Source of the DNA: Ensifer sp. WSM1721 | Lineage (GTDB): Bacteria > Pseudomonadota > Alphaproteobacteria > Rhizobiales > Rhizobiaceae | Direction of reading: 5' to 3' | Length of the DNA stretch: 64,000 nucleotides | Assembly (NCBI RefSeq): GCF_000513895.2 | Contig: NZ_CP165783.1 | Span: 186,001 to 250,000, forward strand | In this document: positions 43,431 to 52,301 of the stretch, piece by piece | Position numbering within the stretch: position 1 is the stretch's first letter | Layout of the letters: every line of letters begins with the position of its first letter | Notes under the pieces: generated by a model | What the model was told of the DNA's origin: nothing | What the model saw: the letters and a program-made list of their open reading frames with translations, nothing else | The model's database searches: none | Position numbers and translations under genes: made by a program

Positions 43431-44105
43431 ATGCGCATTGAACCGGTCTTCCTGTTCGACCTCGACGGCACCCTCGTCGACAGCGTCTATCAGCATGTAC
43501 TTGCCTGGAAGGAAGCGCTCGACGGCGAGGGCATCGACCTTTCGGTATGGCGCATTCATCGCAAGATCGGCATGAGCGGCGGCCTCTTCACCAATCAGCT
43601 CCTGCGCGAAACGAACATGGAGATCAACGAGGAGCGGGTGACTCGCCTGCGCCGGCGCCATGCCGAGGCCTATAAGCGGCAGGCAGACAGCATCCGGCCA
43701 CTGCCCGGCGCACGCGAGCTGCTAAGCTGGCTCACGGATGCGAAGATATCCTACGCGATCGCGACGAGCGGGCGGATGGAAACGGCGGCCGTGAACCTCG
43801 CTGCGCTCGGCGTCGATCCGGCAGTCATCCCGGTCGTCACACGGGACCTCGTCAAATATGCCAAGCCCGACCCGGACCTCTTTCTCGCCGCCGCCGAGCA
43901 GCTCGGTGCGCCCATCGAAACGGCGGTGGTTGTCGGCGACAGCATCTGGGACATGCTGGCGGCGGTGCGCTGCCGGGCTTTGGGCGTTGGCCTGTTGAGT
44001 GGTGGTTACGGGCACGAGGAACTGCGGCACGCGGGAGCGTATCGCATCTTCGAAGATCCCGCCGACATGCTGAACCATATCGACGAGCTTGGCGGGCGGC
44101 GGTGA
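43431..44105 (+). CDS. HAD-superfamily phosphatase
   Basis: 224 residues of the beta-phosphoglucomutase/phosphoglycolate phosphatase type. Motif I is FLFDLDGTLVDSVYQHVLAW, motif II AIATSGRMETAAVNL, motif III Lys in DLVKYAKPDPDLFLAAAEQL and motif IV VVVGDSIWDMLAAVR. AGCAGGAGAAA precedes the ATG at 43431. It follows the propeller gene after 97 bases and may dephosphorylate a sugar phosphate from the transported compound. Confidence 0.88.
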   Translation: MRIEPVFLFDLDGTLVDSVYQHVLAWKEALDGEGIDLSVWRIHRKIGMSGGLFTNQLLRETNMEINEERVTRLRRRHAEAYKRQADSIRPLPGARELLSWLTDAKISYAIATSGRMETAAVNLAALGVDPAVIPVVTRDLVKYAKPDPDLFLAAAEQLGAPIETAVVVGDSIWDMLAAVRCRALGVGLLSGGYGHEELRHAGAYRIFEDPADMLNHIDELGGRR

Positions 44106-44147
44106 CAGAAGCCGCGTTCTGGTCGCCCGCGCGCCTGGGGGCGAGCC

Positions 44148-44342
44148 TCAATGCGTGGTCTTGGTTTCTTCGCGGACCGCTTCTTCGTGATACCAGCAGC
44201 CGTCAACCGCAGCCGCACACACATCCGAGGAAGCAATTTCCCCCTTCCGCTGGATTTCGGAGCGCCGCTCCTCGGCCTTCCGTGAAATCCGCGTCGGAAA
44301 CTTCAGGATCGTCGCAGACTTGCCGTGAAAACTCGTGGCCAT
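44148..44342 (-). CDS. DUF2735 family small protein
   Basis: 64 residues, too short for most gene callers' confidence but recognisable: MATSFHGKSATILKFPTRIS at the N-terminus and AAAVDGCWYHEEAVREE near the C-terminus match the DUF2735 pattern. CGGGAGACC lies at a good distance before the ATG at 44342; the ORF extends 21 residues upstream without support. DUF2735 genes are typically beside glnII in rhizobia, and glnII is divergent here across 517 bases, so shared nitrogen control is likely. Confidence 0.8.
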   Translation of the reverse strand: MATSFHGKSATILKFPTRISRKAEERRSEIQRKGEIASSDVCAAAVDGCWYHEEAVREETKTTH

Positions 44343-44859
44343 GCTCTGGTCTCCCGTGAGTTCTGTCCGGAAAGATAGTACGTGGGAGGCGAAATTGCAC
44401 ATCATTTGCGCGAAATGCTGAAAATTCGTTCAAAAGGATGCTGGAATCGCAAGCACTCTCCCGCGTTTCCGTGCCACGGAGGCTGTCGGTGCGATTTTTT
44501 AGGCAGTCGCACCCGTCTGACCCTTTTTGGGGCAGGGTTCCGTTCGCAGGCTGTGGCCGGTTCCCGCAGCGGGTGGCGGGGCCGCGTGGGATGCGTAGCA
44601 AAATCAATGCGGTGATGGGAATCCGAGGGCTGGTATAGGTCGAAATGCCGGGTCGCTGAGATCGTCCCGGTCGTCCGCGCCGCCGCGACGAGTCCGGGAC
44701 GGATTCCCAGTCTTGCCAAAAAAAGAATCACGCGTGCCGGTGAGTTGGCACGCTTGATGCTTCAAAAGGATCGATCCCTGGCAGCCGAGCACGTTATCCG
44801 TGTGAAGCCGTGTCAGGAATTGTTCAAACCTCGCAGCACCACGTTAGAGAGATTCGCTG
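44343..44859. other. glnII / DUF2735 divergent control region
   Basis: 517 bases without a supported gene. It holds a clear sigma-54 promoter for glnII (44745-44760), a 100-base leader before the glnII start, and an inverted repeat GGTGCGA / TCGCACC at 44489-44495 and 44507-44513 of unknown function. An enhancer-binding protein such as NtrC probably acts here. Confidence 0.6.
44745..44760 (+). promoter_or_regulatory. Sigma-54 (-24/-12) promoter of glnII
   Basis: TTGGCACGCTTGATGC contains the -24 GG and -12 GC separated by exactly ten bases, matching the TGGCAC-N5-TTGC consensus. It lies 100 bases before the glnII start, fitting the NtrC-dependent glnII promoters known from rhizobia. Confidence 0.82.
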
Positions 44860-45894
44860 ATGACAAAGTATAAGCTCGAGTACATCTGGCTCGATGGCTA
44901 CACGCCCGTACCAAATCTCCGCGGCAAGACGCAGATCAAGGAATTCGACGCGTTTCCGACGCTCGAGCAGCTTCCGCTTTGGGGCTTCGACGGCAGCTCG
45001 ACGATGCAGGCCGAAGGCCGCAGCTCCGATTGCGTGCTGAAGCCGGTTGCCGTCTATCCGGACCCGGTCCGCACCAACGGCGTGCTCGTCATGTGCGAAG
45101 TCATGATGCCGGACGGCAAGACGCCGCATCCGTCGAACAGCCGGGCGACGATCCTCGACGACGAAGGCGCCTGGTTCGGTTTCGAGCAGGAATACTTCTT
45201 CTACAAGAACGGCCGTCCGCTGGGCTTCCCGGAGCAGGGCTATCCGGCACCGCAGGGCCCGTACTACACCGGCGTCGGTTACAGCAACGTCGGGGACGTC
45301 GCACGTCAGATCGTCGAAGAACACCTCGACATCTGCCTGGCTGCCGGCATCAACCACGAAGGCATCAACGCCGAAGTCGCCAAGGGCCAGTGGGAATTCC
45401 AGGTATTCGGCAAGGGCTCCAAGAAAGCCGCCGACGAAGTCTGGATGGCGCGTTACCTGCTGCAGCGCCTGACGGAAAAGTACGGCATCGACATCGAGTG
45501 GCACTGCAAGCCGCTCGGCGACACCGACTGGAACGGCTCCGGCATGCACTGCAACTTCTCGACCGCCTATATGCGCGAAGTCGGCGGCAAGGATTATTTC
45601 GAAGCGCTGATGGCCGCCTTCGAGAAGAACCTGCACGAGCATATCGCCGTCTACGGTCCGGACAACCACCTGCGCCTGACCGGCAAGCACGAGACGGCAC
45701 CGTGGAACAAATTCAGCTACGGCGTTGCCGACCGAGGCGCATCGATCCGCGTTCCGCACAGCTTCGTCAACAACGGCTACCGCGGCTATCTCGAAGATCG
45801 CCGCCCGAACTCCCAGGGCGACCCCTACCAGATCGCTTCCCGCGTTCTGAAGACGATTTCCAGCGTTCCGACGACGGTTTCGAAGGTAGCGTAA
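44860..45894 (+). CDS. glnII: Glutamine synthetase type II
   Basis: 344 residues, the eukaryote-like GSII of rhizobia that makes glutamine from glutamate, ammonia and ATP. Motifs: YIWLDGYTPVPNLRGKTQIK, LWGFDGSSTMQAEGRSSDCV, WFGFEQEYFFYKNGRPLGFP, AGINHEGINAEVAKGQWEFQ, GSGMHCNFSTAYMRE and NHLRLTGKHETAPWNKFSYG. The start fits the family's usual N-terminus. It is transcribed from the sigma-54 promoter and ends before a strong terminator. On Sinorhizobium pSymB glnII is the gene at this position relative to pcc/bhbA. Confidence 0.98.
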   Translation: MTKYKLEYIWLDGYTPVPNLRGKTQIKEFDAFPTLEQLPLWGFDGSSTMQAEGRSSDCVLKPVAVYPDPVRTNGVLVMCEVMMPDGKTPHPSNSRATILDDEGAWFGFEQEYFFYKNGRPLGFPEQGYPAPQGPYYTGVGYSNVGDVARQIVEEHLDICLAAGINHEGINAEVAKGQWEFQVFGKGSKKAADEVWMARYLLQRLTEKYGIDIEWHCKPLGDTDWNGSGMHCNFSTAYMREVGGKDYFEALMAAFEKNLHEHIAVYGPDNHLRLTGKHETAPWNKFSYGVADRGASIRVPHSFVNNGYRGYLEDRRPNSQGDPYQIASRVLKTISSVPTTVSKVA

Positions 45895-45909
45895 TACTCC
45901 CAAGACTTC

Positions 45910-45944
45910 ATGGCGCCGACCTCAGGTCGGCGCCATGCTTTTTC
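45910..45944 (+). terminator. Rho-independent terminator of glnII
   Basis: ATGGCGCCGACC (45910-45921) pairs perfectly with GGTCGGCGCCAT (45925-45936) around a TCA loop and is followed by GCTTTTTC. It lies 15 bases after the glnII stop and separates glnII from the convergent HAD gene. Confidence 0.92.
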
Positions 45945-45967
45945 AAATATTGGTCCTGCTACTTCGT

Positions 45968-46747
45968 TCATTCGGTTTCGCTGCGCTTTGCAAGGATCCA
46001 GTCGATCGCAGCCGAGATGTCATCAGCAGTCGCCGTCGGCGCAGGCTCGAAACGCGTCTCATCACCGGCTCGATACTTGCCCGTCCGCACCAGTAATGCG
46101 TGACCAATTCCGGCCCTGAGCGCGCCGGCAACGTCAGTTTCCGCGTCGTCGCCGACCATCACGGCTTCCGCCTCCGCGCACGGGATGGTGGCAAGCGCGG
46201 AGCGGAAGAAGTCGGGCGCCGGCTTGCCGAGGACGATCGCCGTTGTTTGGCTTGCAAACTCCAATGCGGCAACGAAGGCCCCGGCATCGAGGCTCAATTT
46301 TCCGTCGACATCCTTGAAGGTTCGGTTCGGCGCGAGCGCCAGCAACTCCGCACCGTCGACCAGCTCGCGGAACGCCGCATTCAGCGCGCGGTAGTCGAAG
46401 GCATCACCCGCGTCGCCGACAACGACGGCCTTGGGTTCTTGGCCTGTCAGGTTGGGGAATTCGGCAATCAAATTGGGATGGACGAGCAGGTGCGGCGATC
46501 GGGCATGCTCGCGAAGCCAGCTGCAGGCCGCCTCGGCTGGGGTGAAAAGCTCGTCGCTGCAGACTGACAGCCCCAGCCTTGCCAGCCGATCCAGAACGGC
46601 TCGCTTTGTCGAGCGCGTGGTGTTGCTGACGAAACGGATCGGGATGCCGGCTGCACGCAAGCGGCCGACAGCCTCGGTTGCGCCGGGCACGGCGCTCTCG
46701 CCATCATAGACGACGCCGGCGAGATCCAGAAGTACAGCGCTGATCAT
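45968..46747 (-). CDS. HAD-IIA hydrolase (LHPP-like phosphatase)
   Basis: 259 residues. Motif I MISAVLLDLAGVVYDGESAV, motif II FVSNTTRSTKRAVLDRL, motif III in AIVLGKPAPDFFRSALATIP and motif IV EAVMVGDDAETDVAGALRAG mark the NagD/LHPP-like HAD-IIA family, which includes phospholysine/phosphohistidine phosphatases. I prefer the ATG at 46747; a TTG seven codons upstream is possible. It is convergent with glnII. The substrate is uncertain. Confidence 0.87.
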   Translation of the reverse strand: MISAVLLDLAGVVYDGESAVPGATEAVGRLRAAGIPIRFVSNTTRSTKRAVLDRLARLGLSVCSDELFTPAEAACSWLREHARSPHLLVHPNLIAEFPNLTGQEPKAVVVGDAGDAFDYRALNAAFRELVDGAELLALAPNRTFKDVDGKLSLDAGAFVAALEFASQTTAIVLGKPAPDFFRSALATIPCAEAEAVMVGDDAETDVAGALRAGIGHALLVRTGKYRAGDETRFEPAPTATADDISAAIDWILAKRSETE

Positions 46748-46910
46748 CGGGTGAGGATGACACGCCAATGCTGTCGGTCAAGTTTCGCGCTGAGGTGAGG
46801 CGCTTCATTGCGAGCGCCGTTTTCTCGCGCCGCACCGGGCGGCGCCCTATGCCGCGGCGGTTCTGCCGCCGCGTTTGTACAAGCTGAAGCCGTCGTTACA
46901 ACGCCGGCAT

Positions 46911-47075
46911 TTAGCCGCGGCGGGTATCCGGGAAGTTAGCCGGATCGATGCCGAGGGTGTGCAGATCCCGTGCGTTCGGACGGCGGTGACCTTCGACGGC
47001 GGCGGCTGCTGCGGTTGCGGCGCCAAGTACGGCGAAGGCGCGTCCGATGAAGCCCATGCGGTTCTTGCTAGTCAT
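46911..47075 (-). CDS. Small rhizobial hypothetical protein
   Basis: 54 residues from the ATG at 47075, or 48 from the ATG at 47057. The sequence includes MGFIGRAFAVLGAATAAAAA, a hydrophobic Ala-rich helix, then VEGHRRPNARDLHTLGIDPA and NFPDTRRG before TAA. The ARDLHTLGIDP segment recalls small proteins found in many rhizobia, so this is likely a real gene missed because of its length. Ribosome sites for both starts are weak. It is a lone unit upstream of the HAD-IIA gene. Confidence 0.6.
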   Translation of the reverse strand: MTSKNRMGFIGRAFAVLGAATAAAAAVEGHRRPNARDLHTLGIDPANFPDTRRG

Positions 47076-47176
47076 CTCTTTGCTCGCTTTCGTTCTCTAT
47101 TCGATGAGCAAAAGATGGGCCCGGCGAGGTCCTTTTGCAACGCACAAAAGCTCAGCCCAGCCATGCAACGAAAGCA

Positions 47177-47203
47177 GGCCCGGCGGGCGTTACCCGCCGG
47201 GCC
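47177..47203 (-). terminator. Terminator of the tctCBA operon
   Basis: GGCCCGGCGGG (47177-47187) and CCCGCCGGGCC (47193-47203) form a perfect 11-base stem with a five-base loop, about 70 bases after the tctA stop on the minus strand. The following minus-strand bases (TGCTTTCG) are only slightly T-rich. Confidence 0.7.
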
Positions 47204-47272
47204 TGAATCGGAGCGGAACGAGGCTGCCCCTCCTCGTCCCGCTCCTCGATACGCCTTGGGAGGCGGAAGGGG

Positions 47273-48790
47273 TCAGTCTTCGCTAGCGGCGAGCTGCGCG
47301 AGAACTTCGCCGCGGCCGCGTGCCCTGAGGATGAGCGGCACGATCAGGGCGAGAGCGGCGATCACCAGAAGCACCGCCGCGATCGGCGAGGTGAAGAGCA
47401 CGGTGATGTCACCCTGGCTGATCGAAAGCGCGCGGCGGAGCTGCTGTTCGGCAAGCGGCCCGAGGATCAGGCCGACGACAACCGGCGCGATCGGGTAGCC
47501 GAAGACCCGCATGACGTAGCCGAGCAGGCCGAAGGCGAGCAGCATGCCGAGCTCGAAAACCGACGGGTTGGCGCCGATGGTGCCGAGCGTCGCGAACAAC
47601 AGGATGCCGGCATAGAGCCAGGGCTTCGGGATCGTCAGAAGTTTCACCCAGAGTCCGATCAGCGGCAGGTTCAGGACGAGCAGCATGAAGTTGGCGATGA
47701 GCAGGCTGGCGATCAGGCCCCAGACGAGTTGCGGGTTGGTGGCGAAAAGCAGCGGCCCCGGCTGAAGGCCGTATTGCTGAAAGCCGGCGAGCATGATCGC
47801 CGCTGTCGCCGTCGTCGGCAGGCCAAGGGTCAGGAGCGGCACGAGCGTACCGGCGGCGGATGCGTTGTTGGCGGCCTCGGGACCGGCCACGCCTTCGATT
47901 GCGCCATTGCCGAATTCTTCCGGATGTTTGGTGAGGCGCTTTTCGGCGGCATAGGAGAGGAAGGTGCCGATCTCGGCGCCGCCGGCCGGCATGGCGCCGA
48001 TCGGGAAGCCGATGAAGGTGCCGCGCAGCCAGGCCTTCCAGGAGCGCGCCCAATCCGTGGCACTCATCCAGATCGACCCCTTCACCGTCTCGACCGTTTC
48101 CGGGCCGCGATCGCCTTGCGCGGCGATGAACAGCGTCTCGCCGATCGCGAACATGGCAACTGCGAGCGTCGTCACTTCGATGCCGTCGAGAAGGTCCGGC
48201 ACGCCGAAGGATAGCCGCGTCTGGCCCGTCAATTGGTCGATGCCGATGCAGGCTAGCGTCAGGCCGACGAAGAGCGAGGTGAGCCCGCGCAGCGTCGAAT
48301 CCCCGAAAGCGGAGGATACGGTGACGAAGGCGAGTACCATCAGTGCGAAATATTCGCGAGGGCCGAAGACAAGCGCCAGCTTCACGATGTAGGGCGCAAT
48401 GAAAGCGAGGCCGAGAGTGGCGACGAGGCCGGCGACGAAGGAGCCGATCGCCGCCGTCGCGAGGGCAGGACCTCCGCGACCGGCGCGGGCCATCTTGTTG
48501 CCCTCGAGAGCGGTCACGATCGATGCGCTTTCGCCCGGCGTGTTGAGGAGGATCGACGTGGTCGAGCCCCCATACATGCCGCCATAGTATATGCCGGCGA
48601 ACATGATAAGCGAACCGGCCGGGTCGAGCTTGTAAGTGACCGGCAAGAGCAGTGCGACAGTCAATGCGGGGCCGATGCCGGGCAGCACGCCGACGGCAGT
48701 GCCAAGTGTCACGCCGATGAGCGCGTAGAGCAGGTTCATCGGCTGAGCAGCGACCAACAGCCCCTGCAAGAGGAAATCGAAAGTACCCAT
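47273..48790 (-). CDS. tctA: Tripartite tricarboxylate transporter large membrane subunit
   Basis: 505 residues with about eleven to twelve transmembrane helices. TctA signatures: [80 protein letters not shown] and [20 protein letters not shown]. It moves citrate-like or other carboxylates, driven by ions, with TctB and the binding protein TctC. It is the last gene of tctCBA, 14 bases after tctB. Confidence 0.95.
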   Translation of the reverse strand: MGTFDFLLQGLLVAAQPMNLLYALIGVTLGTAVGVLPGIGPALTVALLLPVTYKLDPAGSLIMFAGIYYGGMYGGSTTSILLNTPGESASIVTALEGNKMARAGRGGPALATAAIGSFVAGLVATLGLAFIAPYIVKLALVFGPREYFALMVLAFVTVSSAFGDSTLRGLTSLFVGLTLACIGIDQLTGQTRLSFGVPDLLDGIEVTTLAVAMFAIGETLFIAAQGDRGPETVETVKGSIWMSATDWARSWKAWLRGTFIGFPIGAMPAGGAEIGTFLSYAAEKRLTKHPEEFGNGAIEGVAGPEAANNASAAGTLVPLLTLGLPTTATAAIMLAGFQQYGLQPGPLLFATNPQLVWGLIASLLIANFMLLVLNLPLIGLWVKLLTIPKPWLYAGILLFATLGTIGANPSVFELGMLLAFGLLGYVMRVFGYPIAPVVVGLILGPLAEQQLRRALSISQGDITVLFTSPIAAVLLVIAALALIVPLILRARGRGEVLAQLAASED

Positions 48791-48804
48791 GGTCGTCGGC
48801 CTCT

Positions 48805-49296
48805 TTAGAAGAACAGGCGTTCAAGCGGCCCTGCGGGCAGCGACAATTGCAGGAGCTTGGCGAAGATCACCCAGACGAAGAAGCTGAACGCGATGCCGAC
48901 CGGCACGGTCAGCCATAGTTTGCGTTTGCCGAAGCCGCGAGCCGTCAGCGCGAAGAGAATGCCCGTTGCAATCGAGAAGCCGACGGCGTTCAGCAACAGC
49001 ATCTGCGCTGCAAGTCCGGCGACGATCCAGACGACCGGACCCACTTGTTGATGCTCGCGTTCGGGGAAGTCGCCGCGCCACGCCTCCGCGGCGGTCCAGA
49101 TAGCAAGCGCGATCAGACAGCAGGCGATCGCATAGGGCACCGTGGTCGGCCCGATCTGTGAATAACCGGCAAGCCCCGTCAACCGCGAAACGTCCCAGAA
49201 GATCAGGCCGGCTATTGCAGCCAGGACGACGGCGATGATGAGCGCCGCCCGGTCGGGGCGGCGCGTCGTTACGGAAGGGTCGTTCCCCTTGCTCAT
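48805..49296 (-). CDS. tctB: Tripartite tricarboxylate transporter small membrane subunit
   Basis: 163 residues with four transmembrane helices ([80 protein letters not shown]). Size and helix pattern fit TctB. Its ATG overlaps the tctC stop as ATGA, and tctA follows after 14 bases. Confidence 0.92.
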   Translation of the reverse strand: MSKGNDPSVTTRRPDRAALIIAVVLAAIAGLIFWDVSRLTGLAGYSQIGPTTVPYAIACCLIALAIWTAAEAWRGDFPEREHQQVGPVVWIVAGLAAQMLLLNAVGFSIATGILFALTARGFGKRKLWLTVPVGIAFSFFVWVIFAKLLQLSLPAGPLERLFF

Positions 49297-50237
49297 TTCA
49301 CCAGTCCGATGTCCTTGAGGACGGCTTCCGTTGCGGAAATGTCCTTCTCAAGCTGAGCTTCGAAGGCGTCGCCGGCGAGGTAAGAGTCCTGCCAGCCTTT
49401 GGTCTTCAGCACTTCCTGCCAGCCCGCGGACTTGGCGAGTTTCTCGATATCGGCCGAGACGGCGGCCTTCTGCTCTTCGGTCAGGCCCGGAGCGGCGGCG
49501 ACCATGCGCCAGTTTTCAACGGCAACGTCGACACCGGATTCCTTCAGCGTCGGCGCATCGATCCCCGGGATGCGCTCGGGGCTCGATACCGCAAGCAGCC
49601 GCAGCGTTCCCGCCTTGACCTGGGATTCGAATTCGCCATAGCCGGAGATGCCGGCCGTCACTTGGCTGCCGAGGATCGCGGCGAGCGCCTCGCCACCGCC
49701 GGAATAGGCGATGTAGTTGATCTTCGTCGGATCGACGCCGGCGGCCTTGGCAATGAGGCCGACCGCGATGTGATCGGTGCCGCCGGCCGAACCGCCGGCC
49801 CAGGAGACCGAGCCTGGGTCCTTCTTGAGTGCCTCGACGAGTTCACCCATTGTCTTGATCTCGGAAGCGGCAGGAACGACGATCGCTTCGTATTCGCCGG
49901 TGAGGCGCGCGATCGGCGTGACATCCTTGAGCGTTACCGGCGAGTTGTTGGTAAGGATCGCGCCGACCATCACGTAGCCGCCGACGAGAAGCGCGTTCGG
50001 ATTACCCTTCTGCTGGCTCGCGAACTGGGCAAGGCCAATCGTGCCGCCGGCGCCGGGAACGTTCTGTACCTGCACGTTGCCGGAAATGCCTTCCTTCTGC
50101 ATGACCTCCTGCAGCGAGCGGGCAGTCTGGTCCCAGCCGCCGCCGGGGTTTGCCGGCGCGATGATCGTGTAGTCGGCAGCGTAGGCCGGCAGCGCCAAGG
50201 CGCCGGCGAGAATGGATGCAAGGAAGAAATGTTTCAA
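49293..50237 (-). CDS. tctC: Tripartite tricarboxylate transporter binding protein (Bug family)
   Basis: 314 residues with signal peptide ([20 protein letters not shown]). The Bug fold shows [38 protein letters not shown] and [20 protein letters not shown], which bind carboxylates. GGAGG lies before the start. It leads the tctCBA operon; upstream are direct repeats CTGACAT and, across a binding-protein gene, the two-component system that probably controls it. Confidence 0.94.
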   Translation of the reverse strand: MKHFFLASILAGALALPAYAADYTIIAPANPGGGWDQTARSLQEVMQKEGISGNVQVQNVPGAGGTIGLAQFASQQKGNPNALLVGGYVMVGAILTNNSPVTLKDVTPIARLTGEYEAIVVPAASEIKTMGELVEALKKDPGSVSWAGGSAGGTDHIAVGLIAKAAGVDPTKINYIAYSGGGEALAAILGSQVTAGISGYGEFESQVKAGTLRLLAVSSPERIPGIDAPTLKESGVDVAVENWRMVAAAPGLTEEQKAAVSADIEKLAKSAGWQEVLKTKGWQDSYLAGDAFEAQLEKDISATEAVLKDIGLVK

Positions 50238-50415
50238 GGTCGGTCCTCCGTGAGGCGCGCTTCGTTGCGCGCGCGTTGATTATCGTCGCGAACGGGAGAA
50301 GCGGGTGGTCGACCTAAAGAACGGCGACCTCCGACCGGATTGGTGATGTCCTCCCGATACGCTGCCGGCGATCCGCCTCCACGGCCCGCCAGTGACCTAA
50401 AGCCACCATAGAAAG

Positions 50416-50433
50416 CTGACATTAACCTGACAT
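50416..50433 (-). promoter_or_regulatory. Candidate response-regulator site upstream of tctC
   Basis: CTGACATTAACCTGACAT contains two direct CTGACAT copies with an 11-base period, typical for OmpR-type regulators that bind tandem half-sites one helical turn apart. It lies about 180 bases upstream of tctC. The link to the TctD-like regulator is inferred. Confidence 0.5.
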
Positions 50434-50476
50434 CAAGTCCGCTTCGCGTAAATGGCCTGTTTGCTTGGCGAAATTT

Positions 50477-51544
50477 TCACTGCAGCCGCAGCATCTCATT
50501 CCAGCGGGCAATCAGCCGCGCGCGCTTGACCTGGTCGAGATAGACCATCAGCCCGGGACTGACCGGCACAGGCTTCAGCTGCGCGCCGAGCATCTCCTGC
50601 ATCGTATTGGCCGTATTCTCGCCGGCAACGTCCGGGCTCACGGCCGGGATCTGCAGTTCCCGCGCCATGATCGTCTGACCTTCCTTCGACATGAAGAATT
50701 CGAGATAGCGGCGACCGAGCTCGGGTGCCGCGGCCGCCTGCGGCACGAGGCCGATGCGCGACATCACCACGGTATAGTCTCGCGGCAGAACGATGCCGAC
50801 GTCCGGATGCCGCGAGGCCCAGTCGGCGGCATAGGAGCCCAGAATATTGTAGCCGAGGACGAAACGTCCGTCGGAAACCCGCTCCAGGATCGCCTGACTG
50901 GTCGAATAGAGTTTCACGCCGGCCGCACCCATCGCGCGGATGACGGTCCAGATATCGCCGAACTGTTCCTGATCGCGCGCCATGAAGAGAAAGCCGACGC
51001 CGGAGCGTTCGATATCATAGGTGCCGATGCGGCCGAAGATGGCGCTTCCGTTGCGCTTGAGGTAATCGACGAATTCGGCACGCGTCGCCGGTGGCCGTTC
51101 GTCCTTGAAGCTCGGCTTGTGGTAGACGAAGACGGCCGGCTCGAAGGTCAGCGCATAGGCCGTGTTGCGCCAGTTCGCCCAGGCCGGCCAGCGACCGCTC
51201 ATCGGCAGGTCGCTCGGCTGCGCATAGCCGTCATTGCTGAGCTTGACCTGCAGGTCCATGGCCGACGAAAAGGCGAAATCGGCCGTCTTTTGGCCAGCGT
51301 CCGTCTCCTTGACGATCCGGTCGTAGATCTCGCCGGTCAGCATGTCCTCGTAGCGCACGGCCACATCCGGATTGGCCTCCTGGAAACCAACGATCATCGG
51401 CCGCGCAAGCGGCTCGTCGAGCGAGGAATAGACGGTCAGGACCGGTGCGCCGGCATCGCCGGAAACCGCCGGAAAAAATACCGGAGCCGCATGCGCCAAC
51501 GCGGAGGACAGCGTCAAAAAAGCGAGAGAAATCAAGAACCGCAT
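50477..51544 (-). CDS. Periplasmic iron/spermidine-type binding protein beside TctDE
   Basis: 355 residues. Signal peptide MRFLISLAFLTLSSALAHAA is followed by a family 1/AfuA-type solute-binding domain: VLTVYSSLDEPLARPMIVGF, VAVRYEDMLTGEIYDRIVKE, VFVYHKPSFKDERPPATRAE and YLEFFMSKEGQTIMARELQI. I chose the ATG at 51544; the longer ORF to 51649 overlaps the response-regulator gene. No permease or ATPase is adjacent. Divergent from the two-component genes and upstream of tctCBA, it may be a periplasmic sensor that presents a ligand to the kinase. Confidence 0.82.
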   Translation of the reverse strand: MRFLISLAFLTLSSALAHAAPVFFPAVSGDAGAPVLTVYSSLDEPLARPMIVGFQEANPDVAVRYEDMLTGEIYDRIVKETDAGQKTADFAFSSAMDLQVKLSNDGYAQPSDLPMSGRWPAWANWRNTAYALTFEPAVFVYHKPSFKDERPPATRAEFVDYLKRNGSAIFGRIGTYDIERSGVGFLFMARDQEQFGDIWTVIRAMGAAGVKLYSTSQAILERVSDGRFVLGYNILGSYAADWASRHPDVGIVLPRDYTVVMSRIGLVPQAAAAPELGRRYLEFFMSKEGQTIMARELQIPAVSPDVAGENTANTMQEMLGAQLKPVPVSPGLMVYLDQVKRARLIARWNEMLRLQ

Positions 51545-51573
51545 AAATCCACAATGCCTGAGCGGAGCGCCGT

Positions 51574-51591
51574 TCACAAGCAAGCTTGTGA
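51574..51591 (+). promoter_or_regulatory. 18-base palindrome in the divergent promoter
   Basis: TCACAAGCAAGCTTGTGA consists of eight-base arms around AA. It lies in the 79-base gap between the binding-protein gene and the response-regulator gene, so it is well placed as an operator for both. The binding factor is unknown; the shape suits a dimeric regulator. Confidence 0.55.
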
Positions 51592-51623
51592 CCGATAAAG
51601 TGATCTCGGGGAGAAGCGATACT

Positions 51624-52301
51624 TTGCGAATTTTGCTTGTTGAAGACAACCGGGCCCTGGCGGAGGGCCTTTCGACGCTCCTGCGCGGCAGCGGCTATGC
51701 CGTCGATGTCGTCGGCGACGGTGCCTCCGCTCATGCGGTGGCGGCGGCGGAAACCTTCGATCTGGTAATCCTTGATCTCAACCTGCCGGAAATGGACGGG
51801 CTCGAGGTGCTGCGTGCCATGCGTGCCCGGCAGAATCGTGCCGCCGTCCTCATCCTGACGGCGCGCGGCACGCCGGAGGAGCGGGTCAAAGGCCTCGACC
51901 TCGGCGCCGACGACTACCTGATCAAGCCGTTCGACATCGGTGAGTTCGAGGCGCGCGTGCGGGTTCTCCTCCGCCGCCAGGCGGGCCTACGCGCCTCCGT
52001 CGTCAGTTATGGCGATGTTTCGCTGGACCTTACAGCGCGCAGCTTTTCCGCAGGCGGGGTGCCGATTGAAATTCCCGCGCGCGAGCTCGGCCTGCTCGAG
52101 CTTCTGTTCATGCGCGCCGGCAAGGTGGTCGCCAAGGAGGCGATCGTGCAATCGTTGACGGGGCTCGACGATGATCTGAGCGCCAACGCCATCGAGCAAT
52201 ATGTGAGCCGGCTCCGCAAGCGCCTTGCCCCTTACGGCCTGACCGTGCGCACTGCCCGCGGCATCGGTTACTACCTCGACAAGACGGCCAGTTCCGAATG
52301 A
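51624..52301 (+). CDS. tctD: TctD-like OmpR-family response regulator
   Basis: 225 residues. The receiver domain (LRILLVEDNRALAEGLSTLL; phospho-Asp in LVILDLNLPEMDG; Lys in YLIKPFDIGEFEARV) is followed by a winged-helix output domain (ELGLLELLFMRAGKVVAKEA, SANAIEQYVSRLRKRLAPYG). I chose TTG at 51624 because GGGGAGAAG precedes it at good distance and the protein then starts exactly at the receiver; GTG at 51588 lies within the palindrome. Its stop overlaps the kinase start by ATGA. Confidence 0.9.
   Translation: MRILLVEDNRALAEGLSTLLRGSGYAVDVVGDGASAHAVAAAETFDLVILDLNLPEMDGLEVLRAMRARQNRAAVLILTARGTPEERVKGLDLGADDYLIKPFDIGEFEARVRVLLRRQAGLRASVVSYGDVSLDLTARSFSAGGVPIEIPARELGLLELLFMRAGKVVAKEAIVQSLTGLDDDLSANAIEQYVSRLRKRLAPYGLTVRTARGIGYYLDKTASSE

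Noticed and set aside
44460..44480. Sigma-54 promoter for the DUF2735 gene on the minus strand (TGGCACGGAAACGCGG)
   Set aside because: The GG and GC elements are nine rather than ten bases apart, which normally abolishes activity.
44489..44513. NtrC-binding site GGTGCGA/TCGCACC
   Set aside because: The half-sites face the opposite way from the known GCACC-GGTGC arrangement, so I only list it as an inverted repeat.
47047..47286. A 79-codon plus-strand ORF with a hydrophobic start
   Set aside because: It runs through the terminator of the tct operon and into tctA antisense, and overlaps the more convincing small minus-strand gene.
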